Assembly: GCA_018267095.1 (NCBI GenBank)
Contig: JAFDZC010000005.1
Span: 1-64,000, forward strand
Length of the DNA stretch: 64,000 nucleotides
Source of the DNA: Bacteroidota bacterium
GTDB taxonomy: Bacteria; Bacteroidota; Bacteroidia; Flavobacteriales; Flavobacteriaceae
Reading direction: 5' to 3'
The notes under the pieces were generated by a model. It saw only the letters and a list, made by a program, of their open reading frames with translations, made no database searches and was not told where the DNA came from. Of this stretch, positions 25,399 to 33,957 are shown piece after piece (the stretch's first letter is position 1; the number at the start of each line of letters is the position of its first letter). The position numbers were made by a program, and so were the translations under genes.

Positions 25399-26477
25399 CG
25401 CTCGAGCAACGCACGCCATTGTTGTGCAATATTTTGCATTGACAAATGGGCGACACTTTGCCGTGCATTGGCTTTGCAATTTTCGAGCAAATCAGGCTCC
25501 GTAGCCATTCTCCTGAAAGCCAAACCCAAAGCAGTAGTGTCGTTATTTTGAACCAGCAAACCGTTGTACTGGTTTTGAATGACCTCGTTTGGCCCTGAAA
25601 GACAATCAACCGAAACCACAGGAATTCCCAATGAAAGCGACTCAATGACCGACATCGGGAAACCTTCGTATCGACTAGTCAAAGCGGTAAATTTTGCATT
25701 TTGTACATACGCAAATGGTTTTTTGACAAACGGAATTAACTGAACCGAATGCGTCAAATCCAGTTTTTGAATGGTTTGTACCAAATATTCTCGGTCAGGC
25801 CCATCGCCAAGAATGAGCAATTGATATCCGATTTTACTGATTTCAGAAGCTTTAAAAGCCTCGAGCATCAGGCTAATGTTTTTTACTTTTTCATCGAGTC
25901 TTCCGTAAAAAAGAACATATTTTTCAGGCAATCCTTCAGGAGTATTTCCAGGCTGTATTTCATGAATTGGATTGTAAATAGTGGCGACATTTTGCAAACC
26001 GTATTGCTCAACTATTCGGGATTGAATCGCTTTTGAAACACAAATAATTTGGTTGGCCTTTTGATATAAAAATCTGCCCAGAAAAGCCTGAGCCGGCAAA
26101 TAATTCAAAAGATTGTAGCTGTGCACCATGTAATAAGTAGCGCGCTTATGGTAAATCAAAACCGTACTGAGTTCACGCCAAAAACTATTGCGCGTTCGAT
26201 TGTCTATAACTATTGAAATGTTATTTTGCTTGAGATAAGCCGATAGCAAAAAACCTTTCTTTAATTTCTTAACAACGCCAACAGCTGTTTTACTTTCTTG
26301 CTCGAGGTTGTACAATTTTCCGCAGTAGGGATAATCCACAGAATTGTTGACAATAATGTTGTGCACTTCATAACCGAGAGCGTCTAACATAAAACTAAGC
26401 GTTCCTGCAAATCGTTCAGCCCCGCCCACGCCGAGTGAATGCGATACAATAGCAATTTTAGTTTTGGTGTTATCCAT
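25395..26477 (-). CDS. Family 4 glycosyltransferase
   Basis: A 360-residue GT-B, retaining family 4 enzyme. The N-terminal fold has 'IVSHSLGVGGAERFAGTLS' (about 9-27). The C-terminal donor domain shows 'FYGRLDEKVKNISLMLEAF' (about 193-211), 'LLILGDGPDREYLVQ' (about 221-235), and the E-x7-E type region 'SRYEGFPMSVIESLSLGIPVVS' (about 272-293), whose two glutamates bind the nucleotide sugar. It converges with the preceding GT2 gene (4-nt overlap) and shares a short upstream region with the divergent next glycosyltransferase. Specificity is unknown. Confidence 0.9.
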   Translation of the reverse strand: MDNTKTKIAIVSHSLGVGGAERFAGTLSFMLDALGYEVHNIIVNNSVDYPYCGKLYNLEQESKTAVGVVKKLKKGFLLSAYLKQNNISIVIDNRTRNSFWRELSTVLIYHKRATYYMVHSYNLLNYLPAQAFLGRFLYQKANQIICVSKAIQSRIVEQYGLQNVATIYNPIHEIQPGNTPEGLPEKYVLFYGRLDEKVKNISLMLEAFKASEISKIGYQLLILGDGPDREYLVQTIQKLDLTHSVQLIPFVKKPFAYVQNAKFTALTSRYEGFPMSVIESLSLGIPVVSVDCLSGPNEVIQNQYNGLLVQNNDTTALGLAFRRMATEPDLLENCKANARQSVAHLSMQNIAQQWRALLER

Positions 26478-26495
26478 TAATTGTCAAATAGTGAA

Positions 26496-26512
26496 TATCT
26501 TTGTCAAATATA
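26496..26512. promoter_or_regulatory. Overlapping opposed -7 boxes
   Basis: TATCTTTG on the plus strand (26496-26503) precedes the gene at 26535; TATATTTG on the minus strand (26512-26505) precedes the gene starting at 26477. The two boxes are one base apart, in a 57-nt gap. Clear -33 elements are not seen for either. Confidence 0.4.
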
Positions 26513-26534
26513 GCAATATCTGTTTTAAGGTTCC

Positions 26535-27683
26535 ATGAAGATTTTACTCGTAGGTGAATATAGCAGACTGCACAACTCGCTCAAAGAAGGTTTGGTGCAA
26601 TTGGGTCACGAGGTGGTTATTGTGGGCTTTAAAGACGGGTTTAAAAATTTCCCGGTTGATTTGCCGCTATATCAGAATTGGAGCGGAAAATTTAGCGGAA
26701 AAATCAAAAATCTACTGTATCGATTGACCGGTTTTGATTTGAATTCCTACGGGACTTATTTGCAAATCAAACGTTACCATCGAAAACTTCACGGTTTTGA
26801 CATTGTTCAACTCATTAACGAAAATACTTTTTACTGCACGCCTTTTTTTGAGAAAAAAATTCTAAACTTCCTCTTTAAAAACAATGCAAAAACCTTTTTG
26901 CTTTGTTGCGGTACCGATTATCCGACCATCAATTATTACTACAATCATCCGGAATTTAAATCGCTTTTGAATCCTTATTTGGCCGGAAAAATTGACGATA
27001 TTTCTTTTCAAAATGTACTCAAATATCGACGTGAAGAGTTTAAAAAATTGCACGATTACATCTATAAACACATTTCTGGAGTTATTGCCTCTGACATTGA
27101 TTATCATCTGCCAATGCAAGGACATAATAAATATTTAGGAATGATCCCCAATCCAGTAAATATTGAAAAACTATCATATCACGCTCCTGACATCAAAGAT
27201 AAAATCATTATCTACCACGGAATCAATACCGCCAATTACTACAAAAAAGGAAATGATTTTTTTGAGAAAGCCTTAGAAATCATCAGCGAAAAATATGGCG
27301 ACCGAGTCGAGATTGAAACCACGCGCAGCGTTCCGTATGCCACTTATATCAACTTATATCAACGCGCGCACATTTTGCTCGATATGGTTTATTCGCACGA
27401 TCAAGGTTATCATGCGCTCGAGGCCATGGCACAAGGCAAAGTAGTTTTTACCGGAGCTGAAAAAGAGTTCTACGACTATTATCATTTAACCGAAAAAGTC
27501 AACATCAATGCATGTCCCGATGTCGGTTATTTGGTCGAGCAATTGTCTTGGCTGATTGAAAACCCAACTGAAATTGAAGCTATTAGCCAAAGGGCACGCG
27601 CTTTTGTTGAACGCGAACACAACTACATCAACGTTGCCAAACAATACCTGAAAGTTTGGTCCGAAACTGCCAAAAATCAATAA
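26535..27683 (+). CDS. Glycosyltransferase (GT-B, family 1/4-like)
   Basis: A 382-residue GT-B type protein. The N-terminus 'MKILLVGEYSRLHNSLKEGL' followed by 'LGHEVVIVG' (about 23-31) is a Rossmann start common to GT-B enzymes. The donor half contains 'NPVNIEKLSYH', 'IIIYHGINTANYYKKGNDFF' (about 225-244), 'LYQRAHILLDMVYSHDQGYHALEAMAQGKVVFTG' region (about 275-308), where the 'G.HALEAMA.GK' motif is the equivalent of E-x7-E. No membrane segment is evident. It is divergent from the previous GT4 gene. A polysaccharide or glycoprotein role is inferred from the cluster. Confidence 0.8.
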   Translation: MKILLVGEYSRLHNSLKEGLVQLGHEVVIVGFKDGFKNFPVDLPLYQNWSGKFSGKIKNLLYRLTGFDLNSYGTYLQIKRYHRKLHGFDIVQLINENTFYCTPFFEKKILNFLFKNNAKTFLLCCGTDYPTINYYYNHPEFKSLLNPYLAGKIDDISFQNVLKYRREEFKKLHDYIYKHISGVIASDIDYHLPMQGHNKYLGMIPNPVNIEKLSYHAPDIKDKIIIYHGINTANYYKKGNDFFEKALEIISEKYGDRVEIETTRSVPYATYINLYQRAHILLDMVYSHDQGYHALEAMAQGKVVFTGAEKEFYDYYHLTEKVNINACPDVGYLVEQLSWLIENPTEIEAISQRARAFVEREHNYINVAKQYLKVWSETAKNQ

Positions 27684-27835
27684 TATTTTTAACGTTTTTA
27701 GCCGAAAATGGCCGTGAATGTTAAATTTCCGTGTCGTTCATCGGGTATTTTTTTGTAGCTAAAACCTTATTGGTAACTTCGCCTCACCTACCACAATTTA
27801 ATCCCAATAATGAATCTTAACCTAAAAACTATGTT

Positions 27836-28408
27836 ATGGAAAATGCTCATAAATTCTCCGAAGAGCATTCGGAGGAAAACACACCCAATTTAAAGCAACC
27901 TAAGAATCGCTTTGACGGAGCGACGGGTTTGCGCGAACTGATGCTTTTGGAACTTCAGGCTTTGTATTTTACTGAAAAAATGTTGGTCAAAGCTTTCCCG
28001 AAGATGATTAAAAACGCATGCTCGTTTGATCTGATTGAAACCATCAGCCAACATGCCGAGGTAACCAAAAAGCAAATTATTCGCATCGAAGATACTTTTG
28101 AACAATTGATCGAAAAGCCGCTGATGCAACGTTGTGAGGCGATTGAAACCATGCTCGACGAAATTGAGCAAATCATTGAAGCTACCAAATTTGGAATTGT
28201 TCGCGACGCCGGAATTGTCTTGAGTTTACACAAAATTGAACACTACGAAATTGCCGCGTACAGCATTTTAGAAACCTATGCCGAAAACCTGCGTGAAGAA
28301 CAAATTCAGCAATGGATTCACTTATCACTCAACGAAGAAAAAATTGCGCAAATGCGACTGGCCAAAATTGCCACGACGCTCAGATATTATCATGAAAACA
28401 ATGGCTAG
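27836..28408 (+). CDS. DUF892 ferritin-like protein (YciE/YciF type)
   Basis: A 190-residue four-helix protein. After a polar N-terminal 30 residues, 'GLRELMLLELQALYFTEKMLVKAFPKM' region (about 29-56) and 'HAEVTKKQIIRIEDTFEQL' (about 72-90) match DUF892, whose members have a di-metal ferritin-like bundle and are induced under stress (YciE/YciF in E. coli). 'KIEHYEIAAYSILETYAENL' (about 131-150) supplies the C-terminal metal ligand pair (Glu, His). The start at 27836 follows a Flavobacterium-type spacer. The exact role is unknown. It is convergent with the next gene, with a 4-nt overlap. Confidence 0.85.
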   Translation: MENAHKFSEEHSEENTPNLKQPKNRFDGATGLRELMLLELQALYFTEKMLVKAFPKMIKNACSFDLIETISQHAEVTKKQIIRIEDTFEQLIEKPLMQRCEAIETMLDEIEQIIEATKFGIVRDAGIVLSLHKIEHYEIAAYSILETYAENLREEQIQQWIHLSLNEEKIAQMRLAKIATTLRYYHENNG

Positions 28409-28863
28409 CTTTTGGTAAAAGCACTTTCGTAGCAATCAATCCAATCTTGAACCGTCATTTTACCAGCCAACTCGGCAATGAGTTCATAAGGTATATCACT
28501 TACTTTTTTGAAGCGGATACAACTTTTGCCCATGTCGAGTTTGGTTTTGCAATGCTTGGGATATTCGGCAACAAACCACTCGTACAAATCTTTTTTGGCG
28601 TAGATACCCATGTGGTACAGTGCTATAAAATTCTTTTGTGAAGCCACCGATAGAAAAGGAAGCGGAAGTTTCGGATCGCAATGATAGCCTTTCGGATACA
28701 GCGAATGCGGAACCACGTAGCCCAGCATTCCGTAGGTCATTTGCTCTTGAAAACCATCGGGTAAATTTTGCTTAATGGCCGAGCAAATTTGTTCTAAAGC
28801 TTGTTTTCGGTCAGGTTCAAGACCGTTGAGATATTCTTGAGGTGTAGCTGCTTTTGATTGCAT
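28405..28863 (-). CDS. DUF1801 domain protein
   Basis: A 152-residue cytosolic protein. It matches the DUF1801 (YdhG-like) build: 'YLNGLEPDRKQALEQICSAI' (about 11-30), 'EQMTYGMLGYVVP' (about 39-51), 'LPLPFLSVASQKNFIALYHMGI' (about 65-86) and 'CIRFKKVSDIPYELIAELAG' (about 115-134). Relatives are small iron-chaperone-like (frataxin-like) proteins; their action is not well defined. It has no clear operon partner; it faces the DUF892 gene and is divergent from the DUF3667 gene. Confidence 0.85.
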   Translation of the reverse strand: MQSKAATPQEYLNGLEPDRKQALEQICSAIKQNLPDGFQEQMTYGMLGYVVPHSLYPKGYHCDPKLPLPFLSVASQKNFIALYHMGIYAKKDLYEWFVAEYPKHCKTKLDMGKSCIRFKKVSDIPYELIAELAGKMTVQDWIDCYESAFTKS

Positions 28864-28954
28864 AGTGGCTGGTTTAAAAGTGCGCCCAAGTTAAGAATTT
28901 AGTGTCAATTCGAAATTAAATTTATATTTTTATCGGGCTAATTTGCGAAACCTT

Positions 28955-30037
28955 ATGAGCCACAAAAATCCGTTGCGCACCGATAAAACTTGTCTGAACT
29001 GTCGATATGTTGTTCAAGACCGATTTTGTCCGAATTGCGGTCAGGAGAACATCGATAGCCGAAAAACATTTCACGAACTCTTCTTGCATTTCTTTGAAGA
29101 TTTAACCCATTATGAGAATGCTTTTTGGCGAACCATTAAAAACCTGATTTTCAAACCTTCAGCACTTACTAAAGAATATTTATCAGGCAAACGCTTGTCA
29201 TATTTAGCACCGGTTCGATTGTATATCTTTATCAGTTTTGTGACCTTTTTGGCTTTTGCTATTATTCCTAAACCGTCTGATAAATCAGAAAATGAGATTC
29301 TCAAAATCAATGAAGCGGGAAAAAAAGAAATAGAAAATGAAAAAAATGCCGATTACCAACGTCGGGTAAAGAAGGTAGAAAAAATGGTCGAAATGGGCGT
29401 TTTGAATGAAAAAGAAGCCGATTCGATGAAAAAAGAAATCGCAGAAGTTTCTAGAAAAAGAGCGCACAGAATGTTTTTAAATTTCGGATATAAATCGGTT
29501 GAAGAAATTGACTCGCTTTATAAATATGGCAAAGGCGATGACGAAATGTCTGACTTTGAATACAAAATAGCGCGCAAAGCACAAATAGTCAATGAGCGCA
29601 ACACAGGCGAAGAAATCGGGAACAAATTCAAAGAATCGTTCATACACAACTTTCCGAAAGTGCTCTTTATTTACATGCCTGTTTTTGCATTTTTCTTGTG
29701 GTTATTCCACAGCAAAAAACGTTGGTATTACTTTGATCACGGCATTTTTACACTGCATTATTTTTCGTTTTTACTCTTGATTGCTCTGATATTGTTCATC
29801 ATTAACCGTTTGTTGTCGTTTGTTTTGGTTGAAAATGCTGAAGGAATTATATCAACCTTATATTTTGTTGGTTTTCTCTGGATGTTCTACTATTTCTTTC
29901 CGGCGCATCATCGTTTTTACGGAGAATCGAGAATCAAATCGTTCGTCAAAAGCTCCATTTTATTTGTGATTAATTCAATTTTCATCACAGTCTTTTTGAT
30001 ATTATTTATGATTTATACGTTTATTAACCTTGAATAA
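28955..30037 (+). CDS. DUF3667 membrane protein with N-terminal zinc ribbon
   Basis: A 360-residue inner-membrane protein from the ATG at 28955 (a TTG 12 nt upstream is less likely). The N-terminus has a zinc ribbon, 'CLNCRYVVQDRFCPNCGQ' (about 13-30), followed by 'FHELFLHFFEDLTHYENAFWRT' (about 40-61) and 'LSGKRLSYLAPVRLYIFISF' (about 76-95), the DUF3667 signature. A long charged helical loop (about 105-225) is followed by four hydrophobic segments between about 230 and 360. The function is unknown. Its stop touches the start of the next gene (TAAATG), so it is cotranscribed with the M28 peptidase. Confidence 0.85.
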   Translation: MSHKNPLRTDKTCLNCRYVVQDRFCPNCGQENIDSRKTFHELFLHFFEDLTHYENAFWRTIKNLIFKPSALTKEYLSGKRLSYLAPVRLYIFISFVTFLAFAIIPKPSDKSENEILKINEAGKKEIENEKNADYQRRVKKVEKMVEMGVLNEKEADSMKKEIAEVSRKRAHRMFLNFGYKSVEEIDSLYKYGKGDDEMSDFEYKIARKAQIVNERNTGEEIGNKFKESFIHNFPKVLFIYMPVFAFFLWLFHSKKRWYYFDHGIFTLHYFSFLLLIALILFIINRLLSFVLVENAEGIISTLYFVGFLWMFYYFFPAHHRFYGESRIKSFVKSSILFVINSIFITVFLILFMIYTFINLE

Positions 30038-31054
30038 ATGCCTATGAAAAAAGTCCTGATTTGTGCAAGCGCCCTATTTTTATTTGGATGCGGCGTTCAC
30101 AATAAAAAAACCGATTATGCACGGCAATACATGCAAACCATCACCTCGGATGAACTCAAAACGCTATTGACAGTGGTTGCATCAGATGAAATGGAAGGTC
30201 GTGAAACCGGTAGCGAAGGCCAGAAAAAAGCCGGACGTTACTTGATTGAACAGTACAAAAACAGTCAAATTCCTTTTCCGAAAGGTGCTGACAGCTATTA
30301 TCAACCTATTCCGGCGGCCTATTTGAATGCCAAATACAAAGAAAACCTACCAGATTCAGAGAATATTTGGGCCTTTATTGAAGGTTCTGAAAAACCCGAG
30401 GAAATTGTCGTGGTTTCGGCGCATTACGATCATGTCGGTGTCAAAGACGGAGCAATATACAACGGTGCCGATGACGATGGTTCTGGAACGGTTTCACTCG
30501 TTGAAATTGCGCGCGCCTTTGCTCAAGCCAAAAAAGAAGGTCATGGACCGAAGCGTTCAGTGTTGATTCTGCATGTAACCGGGGAAGAACACGGTTTGCA
30601 CGGCTCGCGTTATTATTCAGAAAATCCGCTGTTCCCAATCGCCAATACGGTTTGCGATGTCAATATTGATATGATTGGCCGTCATGATGAATTTCACAAC
30701 AACAGCAATAAATATGTCTATGTAATTGGCTCGGATTATCTTTCGAGTGATCTGCATAACATCTGCGAAAGCGCTAATCAAAAATTCACCCAACTTAAAC
30801 TTGATTACAAATACAACGATCGTCAAGATCCGAATCGATTTTACTATCGTTCCGATCATTACAATTTTGCCAAAAACGGAATTCCGTCGGTGTTTTTATT
30901 CAGCGGAACCCACGCCGATTACCACAAACCCGGCGATGATGTAGATAAAATTGAATTCGATGCGCTGACCAAACGAGCACAATACGCTTTTGCCATTGCT
31001 TGGGAAGTTGCCAACAGACCTGGACGTTTGATTGTTGATAAAGACGGAAAATAA
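30038..31054 (+). CDS. M28 family peptidase, lipoprotein
   Basis: A 338-residue zinc aminopeptidase-like enzyme. The N-terminus 'KKVLICASALFLFGCG' has a lipobox (LFGC, about 14-17). The two-zinc site is visible: His in 'SAHYDHVG' (about 129-136), Asp in 'YNGADDDGSGTVSLVEIA' (about 141-158), the Glu-Glu in 'HVTGEEHGLHGSRYY' (about 177-191), Asp in 'NIDMIGRHD' (about 208-216) and His in 'ADYHKPGDD' (about 292-300). It probably cleaves peptides at the cell surface or periplasm. It begins right at the DUF3667 stop and is followed 2 nt later by a hydrolase. A second Met two codons in (30044) is an alternative start. Confidence 0.9.
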   Translation: MPMKKVLICASALFLFGCGVHNKKTDYARQYMQTITSDELKTLLTVVASDEMEGRETGSEGQKKAGRYLIEQYKNSQIPFPKGADSYYQPIPAAYLNAKYKENLPDSENIWAFIEGSEKPEEIVVVSAHYDHVGVKDGAIYNGADDDGSGTVSLVEIARAFAQAKKEGHGPKRSVLILHVTGEEHGLHGSRYYSENPLFPIANTVCDVNIDMIGRHDEFHNNSNKYVYVIGSDYLSSDLHNICESANQKFTQLKLDYKYNDRQDPNRFYYRSDHYNFAKNGIPSVFLFSGTHADYHKPGDDVDKIEFDALTKRAQYAFAIAWEVANRPGRLIVDKDGK

Positions 31055-31056
31055 AA

Positions 31057-31986
31057 ATGAAAAAACTAATTCTTTTTTTAGGGTTGTTTGCTCTTGCAGT
31101 TTCTGTAAAAGCGCAAGATTTATACAGTAAAGCCTACGGAGAGGCCAAAAATCCGGCGATGATTTTCTTACACGGCGGCCCCGGATATAGCAGCGCGGGC
31201 TTTGAAATTACCACGGCAAAAAAATTAGCCGACAAAGGTTTTTATGTGATTGTTTATGACCGACGCGGCGAAGGAAAATCGGGCGAACTCAAATCAAAAT
31301 ATGTATTCTCAGAAATTTTTGAAGACTTGAATTCGTTGTACAGTAAATATCAAATTACCCAAGCTACTTTGCTTGGCCACAGTTTTGGCGGAGTGGTAGC
31401 GACTTTATTTGCTGAAAAAAATCCGCAAAAAGTTAACGCGGTGGTTTTGATTGATGCTCCGGTAGACATTCAACAAACCTTTAAAACCATCTTGAATTCA
31501 TCGAGAAAAATCTATCAAGCCAACAACGATAAAACCAATTTAGCTTGGTTGGATAAAATTGAAAAAATGGATCCAAAGTTTGAAGAATACGCTACTTATA
31601 CCTTTGCTCATGCCATGCTCAACGGATTTTACACGCCCAAAAACATGAGCAATGAAGCAAAAAAACTCTATGCCGAAGCTTCAAAAAATCCTGATTTTAG
31701 ATATATGACCGAAATGAATCCGGAAGCGCCGCGCGGTTATCTCAAAAGTGAGCGATATACTTCGGTGGATATAACCAAAAACCTGCATACTGTATTAGCC
31801 AACAAAATAAAAGTGTACGGAATTTACGGTCAAGAAGACGGATTGTTTTCACCGGAACAAATCAAAACACTCGAAGCGATTATCGGCGCAGAAAACGTCT
31901 ATTATGTGCCAGAAGCTTCGCACAATGTGTTCATTGATCAGCAGACGTTGTTCTTGAATTATCTGAAAAACAAATTCAAAAAATAA
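31057..31986 (+). CDS. Secreted alpha/beta hydrolase
   Basis: A 309-residue hydrolase with an N-terminal signal peptide (about 1-19, 'FLGLFALAVSVKAQ'). The oxyanion region is 'LHGGPGYSS' (about 38-46), the nucleophile elbow 'LLGHSFGGVVAT' (Ser about 110), the acidic residue in 'YGQEDGLFSPEQ' (about 256-267) and the His in 'PEASHNVFID' (about 284-293). 'HGGPG' is frequent in proline iminopeptidase-like enzymes, but specificity is not settled. It lies 2 nt after the M28 peptidase and likely shares the transcript. A bidirectional terminator follows. Confidence 0.85.
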   Translation: MKKLILFLGLFALAVSVKAQDLYSKAYGEAKNPAMIFLHGGPGYSSAGFEITTAKKLADKGFYVIVYDRRGEGKSGELKSKYVFSEIFEDLNSLYSKYQITQATLLGHSFGGVVATLFAEKNPQKVNAVVLIDAPVDIQQTFKTILNSSRKIYQANNDKTNLAWLDKIEKMDPKFEEYATYTFAHAMLNGFYTPKNMSNEAKKLYAEASKNPDFRYMTEMNPEAPRGYLKSERYTSVDITKNLHTVLANKIKVYGIYGQEDGLFSPEQIKTLEAIIGAENVYYVPEASHNVFIDQQTLFLNYLKNKFKK

Positions 31987-31989
31987 CCA

Positions 31990-32025
31990 ACAAAAAAAGC
32001 CTCGGAATTCACCGAGGCTTTTATT
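31990..32025. terminator. Bidirectional terminator
   Basis: Stem AAGCCTCGG/CCGAGGCTT (31997-32005 and 32012-32020) with a 6-nt loop, A-tract on one side and T-tract on the other. It ends the hydrolase transcript on the plus strand and the tRNA-His transcript on the minus strand. Confidence 0.85.
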
Positions 32026-32028
32026 TTG

Positions 32029-32103
32029 GGTGGCTGACCGGGTTCGAACCGGCGACCCGCGGCACCACAAACCGCTACTCTAACCAGCTGAGCTACAACC
32101 ACC
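32029..32103 (-). tRNA. tRNA-His (GTG)
   Basis: On the minus strand the sequence folds as a cloverleaf: acceptor GTGGTTG/CAGCCAC, D stem with GCTC, anticodon loop TTGTGGT with anticodon GTG, T loop GGTTCGAACC. The extra 5' G (position -1 at 32103), needed for histidine tRNA identity, is encoded and faces a C at position 73. The 3' CCA is not encoded. It stands alone and ends at the bidirectional terminator. Confidence 0.95.
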
Positions 32104-32163
32104 ATTTAGACGAGCGCAAATGTATTGTAAAAGTTTTATTTTGCAAAGAAATAATCAGAAAAA

Positions 32164-32880
32164 TTACAGCAAATCTGCTAAACTATTGACCGCCAAATAT
32201 CTCTCAGCAGTAAAGCCCTCAGCATAATCAGTTCCGATAAGTCTACCGAAGTCTCTAACGCGATAATTCAGGCTTTCTAAAAAGTTTTTGGTAGCGATCG
32301 GCGTTTCAGGTTCGTTGCTGTTCGGATTATAAAACTGCGAACCATAGGCCAAAATTGACTCGATTCTTTTTTCATTAAATCCGGTAATGTCTACGACAAA
32401 ATCGGGCTCAATATTCTTCCATTGAATGTAATGATACACTTGTTTTGGGCGCCAAGCTGATTGCTGCTGACCGTTATCAAAAGTTTCAATCTTGATCAAC
32501 CCAGACAAAAAACAAGCGTCTGACACCAATTTACTTCCTTTGGCGTGGTCAATATGACGATCGTCAATCGCGTTGCAAATAACAATTTCAGGTCGATATT
32601 TTCGAATCATTTGAATCACCAACAATTGATGCGCTTCATCGTTCACAAAAAAACCATCGCGCATTTGTAAATTCTCGCGTACGGTTACGCCCAAAATTTG
32701 CGCAGCTGCCATCGCCTCTTGATCGCGCAATTCGGCAGTTCCGCGGGTTCCGAGTTCACCGCGGGTCAAATCAACAATGCCTACTTTCTTACCTAAAGAA
32801 ACTTCTTTGGCAATAGTTCCGCCACAACCCAATTCTACATCATCCGGATGGGCGCCAAAGGCTAAAATATCTAGTTTCAT
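32164..32880 (-). CDS. bshB1: Bacillithiol biosynthesis deacetylase BshB1
   Basis: A 238-residue zinc deacetylase of the LmbE/PIG-L family. 'AFGAHPDDVELGCGGTI' (about 7-23) holds the metal ligands (His, Asp, Asp), 'VDLTRGELGTRGT' (about 36-48) is a BshB1-type segment, and 'NAIDDRHIDHAKGS' (about 103-116) supplies the second His pair. BshB1 removes the acetyl group from GlcNAc-malate, the second step of bacillithiol synthesis; bacillithiol is the low-molecular-weight thiol of Bacillota and Bacteroidota. The length and motifs fit BshB1 more than BshB2. It lies 30 nt downstream of the isochorismate synthase gene, probably in the same transcript. Other bsh genes are not in this window. Confidence 0.92.
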   Translation of the reverse strand: MKLDILAFGAHPDDVELGCGGTIAKEVSLGKKVGIVDLTRGELGTRGTAELRDQEAMAAAQILGVTVRENLQMRDGFFVNDEAHQLLVIQMIRKYRPEIVICNAIDDRHIDHAKGSKLVSDACFLSGLIKIETFDNGQQQSAWRPKQVYHYIQWKNIEPDFVVDITGFNEKRIESILAYGSQFYNPNSNEPETPIATKNFLESLNYRVRDFGRLIGTDYAEGFTAERYLAVNSLADLL

Positions 32881-32910
32881 AACTTAAATTTGGTTCAAAA
32901 ATAAAGAATC

Positions 32911-33957
32911 CTACAACACCATTTTCATGGTTTGCGCTTTGTGCACGGTTTCTTGCCATTCTTTTTCAGGATTACTGTCGGCAGTGATACCGCCGCCAAC
33001 ATACAAAACCACTTGATGCCTATCAACTACTTGCATACAACGCAGATTCACAAACAAATCAGTGCTTTGGTCCATGTTCAGTTCTCCTAAAAATCCGGCA
33101 TAATAAGCACGGTCATAATCTTCATTTTCTAAAATAAATTTATGCGCGGATGCTTTTGGAAAACCACAAACTGCCGGTGTCGGATGCAAAAATTCAATGA
33201 TATTTTTGAGTTGATTTTCTTCAATTTGTGCTTGAATGTCAGTTCTGATGTGCCACAATCGACCGGCTGAAACAGAATACGGCGCCGATTGCTCTATTTT
33301 GGAACTGTATTTTCGCAATCCATCTAAAATAAAGTCCGTCACCAATTGTTGCTCTTGTTTTTCTTTTTCACCCCAAACTGGATCAACATTTTCTTGAAAA
33401 AGTTGCGTTCCGGCCACTGCCATCGTATTTAACTGGCCCTTTGAATAGCGAACAAGTTGTTCACCAAAAGCGCCGAGCCACATACCTACTTTCGGATGAT
33501 AGAAGCAATAAGCAAAAGCCGTTGGATACAAATCAAGCATGCTAAAAAAAACATCTGTCCAATCAAAACTTTCTATTTCAATCATCTCAGCACGCGACAA
33601 AACTACTTTTTCAAAAGCGCCAGATTCAATCGCAGCAATTCCTTTGGTCACAAGTTGTTCATGCAAAATCTTCGCAGACTCATTTACGGTATAAGCTACA
33701 CTTGAATTCTGAAGTTGTTTTTCAGTAGTATATTCCGCAGAAAGAGAAGTTGCTTTATCCAGCGGAATCAAAACCGGCATTCCGCTATAAGGAGCCATCA
33801 CAAAGCCCGATTCTGAATAATCATTAACCTGATACAAAACATCATTTTGTTGTAAAAGCGCTTCTATAGAAGAGCACTGCGGTTTGCGGTAAATAACAAA
33901 TGGCAACGATTGCTCAAATTGAGTTTTGAGTTGCTGGATAAGTGAGGTCAGAATCAT
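32911..33957 (-). CDS. menF: Isochorismate synthase
   Basis: A 348-residue chorismate-using enzyme of the MenF/EntC family, from the ATG at 33957, which overlaps the upstream gene's stop by 4 nt. C-terminal motifs are diagnostic: 'LHPTPAVCGFPKASA' (about 245-259), 'ENEDYDRAYYAGFLGEL' (about 264-280) and 'LYVGGGITADSNPEKEWQETVHKAQTM' region (about 313-340), with the magnesium-binding glutamates. It converts chorismate to isochorismate for menaquinone or siderophores. Its coupling to a hotdog thioesterase points to menaquinone. The N-terminal 90 residues are weakly conserved, as in other MenF proteins. Confidence 0.9.
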   Translation of the reverse strand: MILTSLIQQLKTQFEQSLPFVIYRKPQCSSIEALLQQNDVLYQVNDYSESGFVMAPYSGMPVLIPLDKATSLSAEYTTEKQLQNSSVAYTVNESAKILHEQLVTKGIAAIESGAFEKVVLSRAEMIEIESFDWTDVFFSMLDLYPTAFAYCFYHPKVGMWLGAFGEQLVRYSKGQLNTMAVAGTQLFQENVDPVWGEKEKQEQQLVTDFILDGLRKYSSKIEQSAPYSVSAGRLWHIRTDIQAQIEENQLKNIIEFLHPTPAVCGFPKASAHKFILENEDYDRAYYAGFLGELNMDQSTDLFVNLRCMQVVDRHQVVLYVGGGITADSNPEKEWQETVHKAQTMKMVL

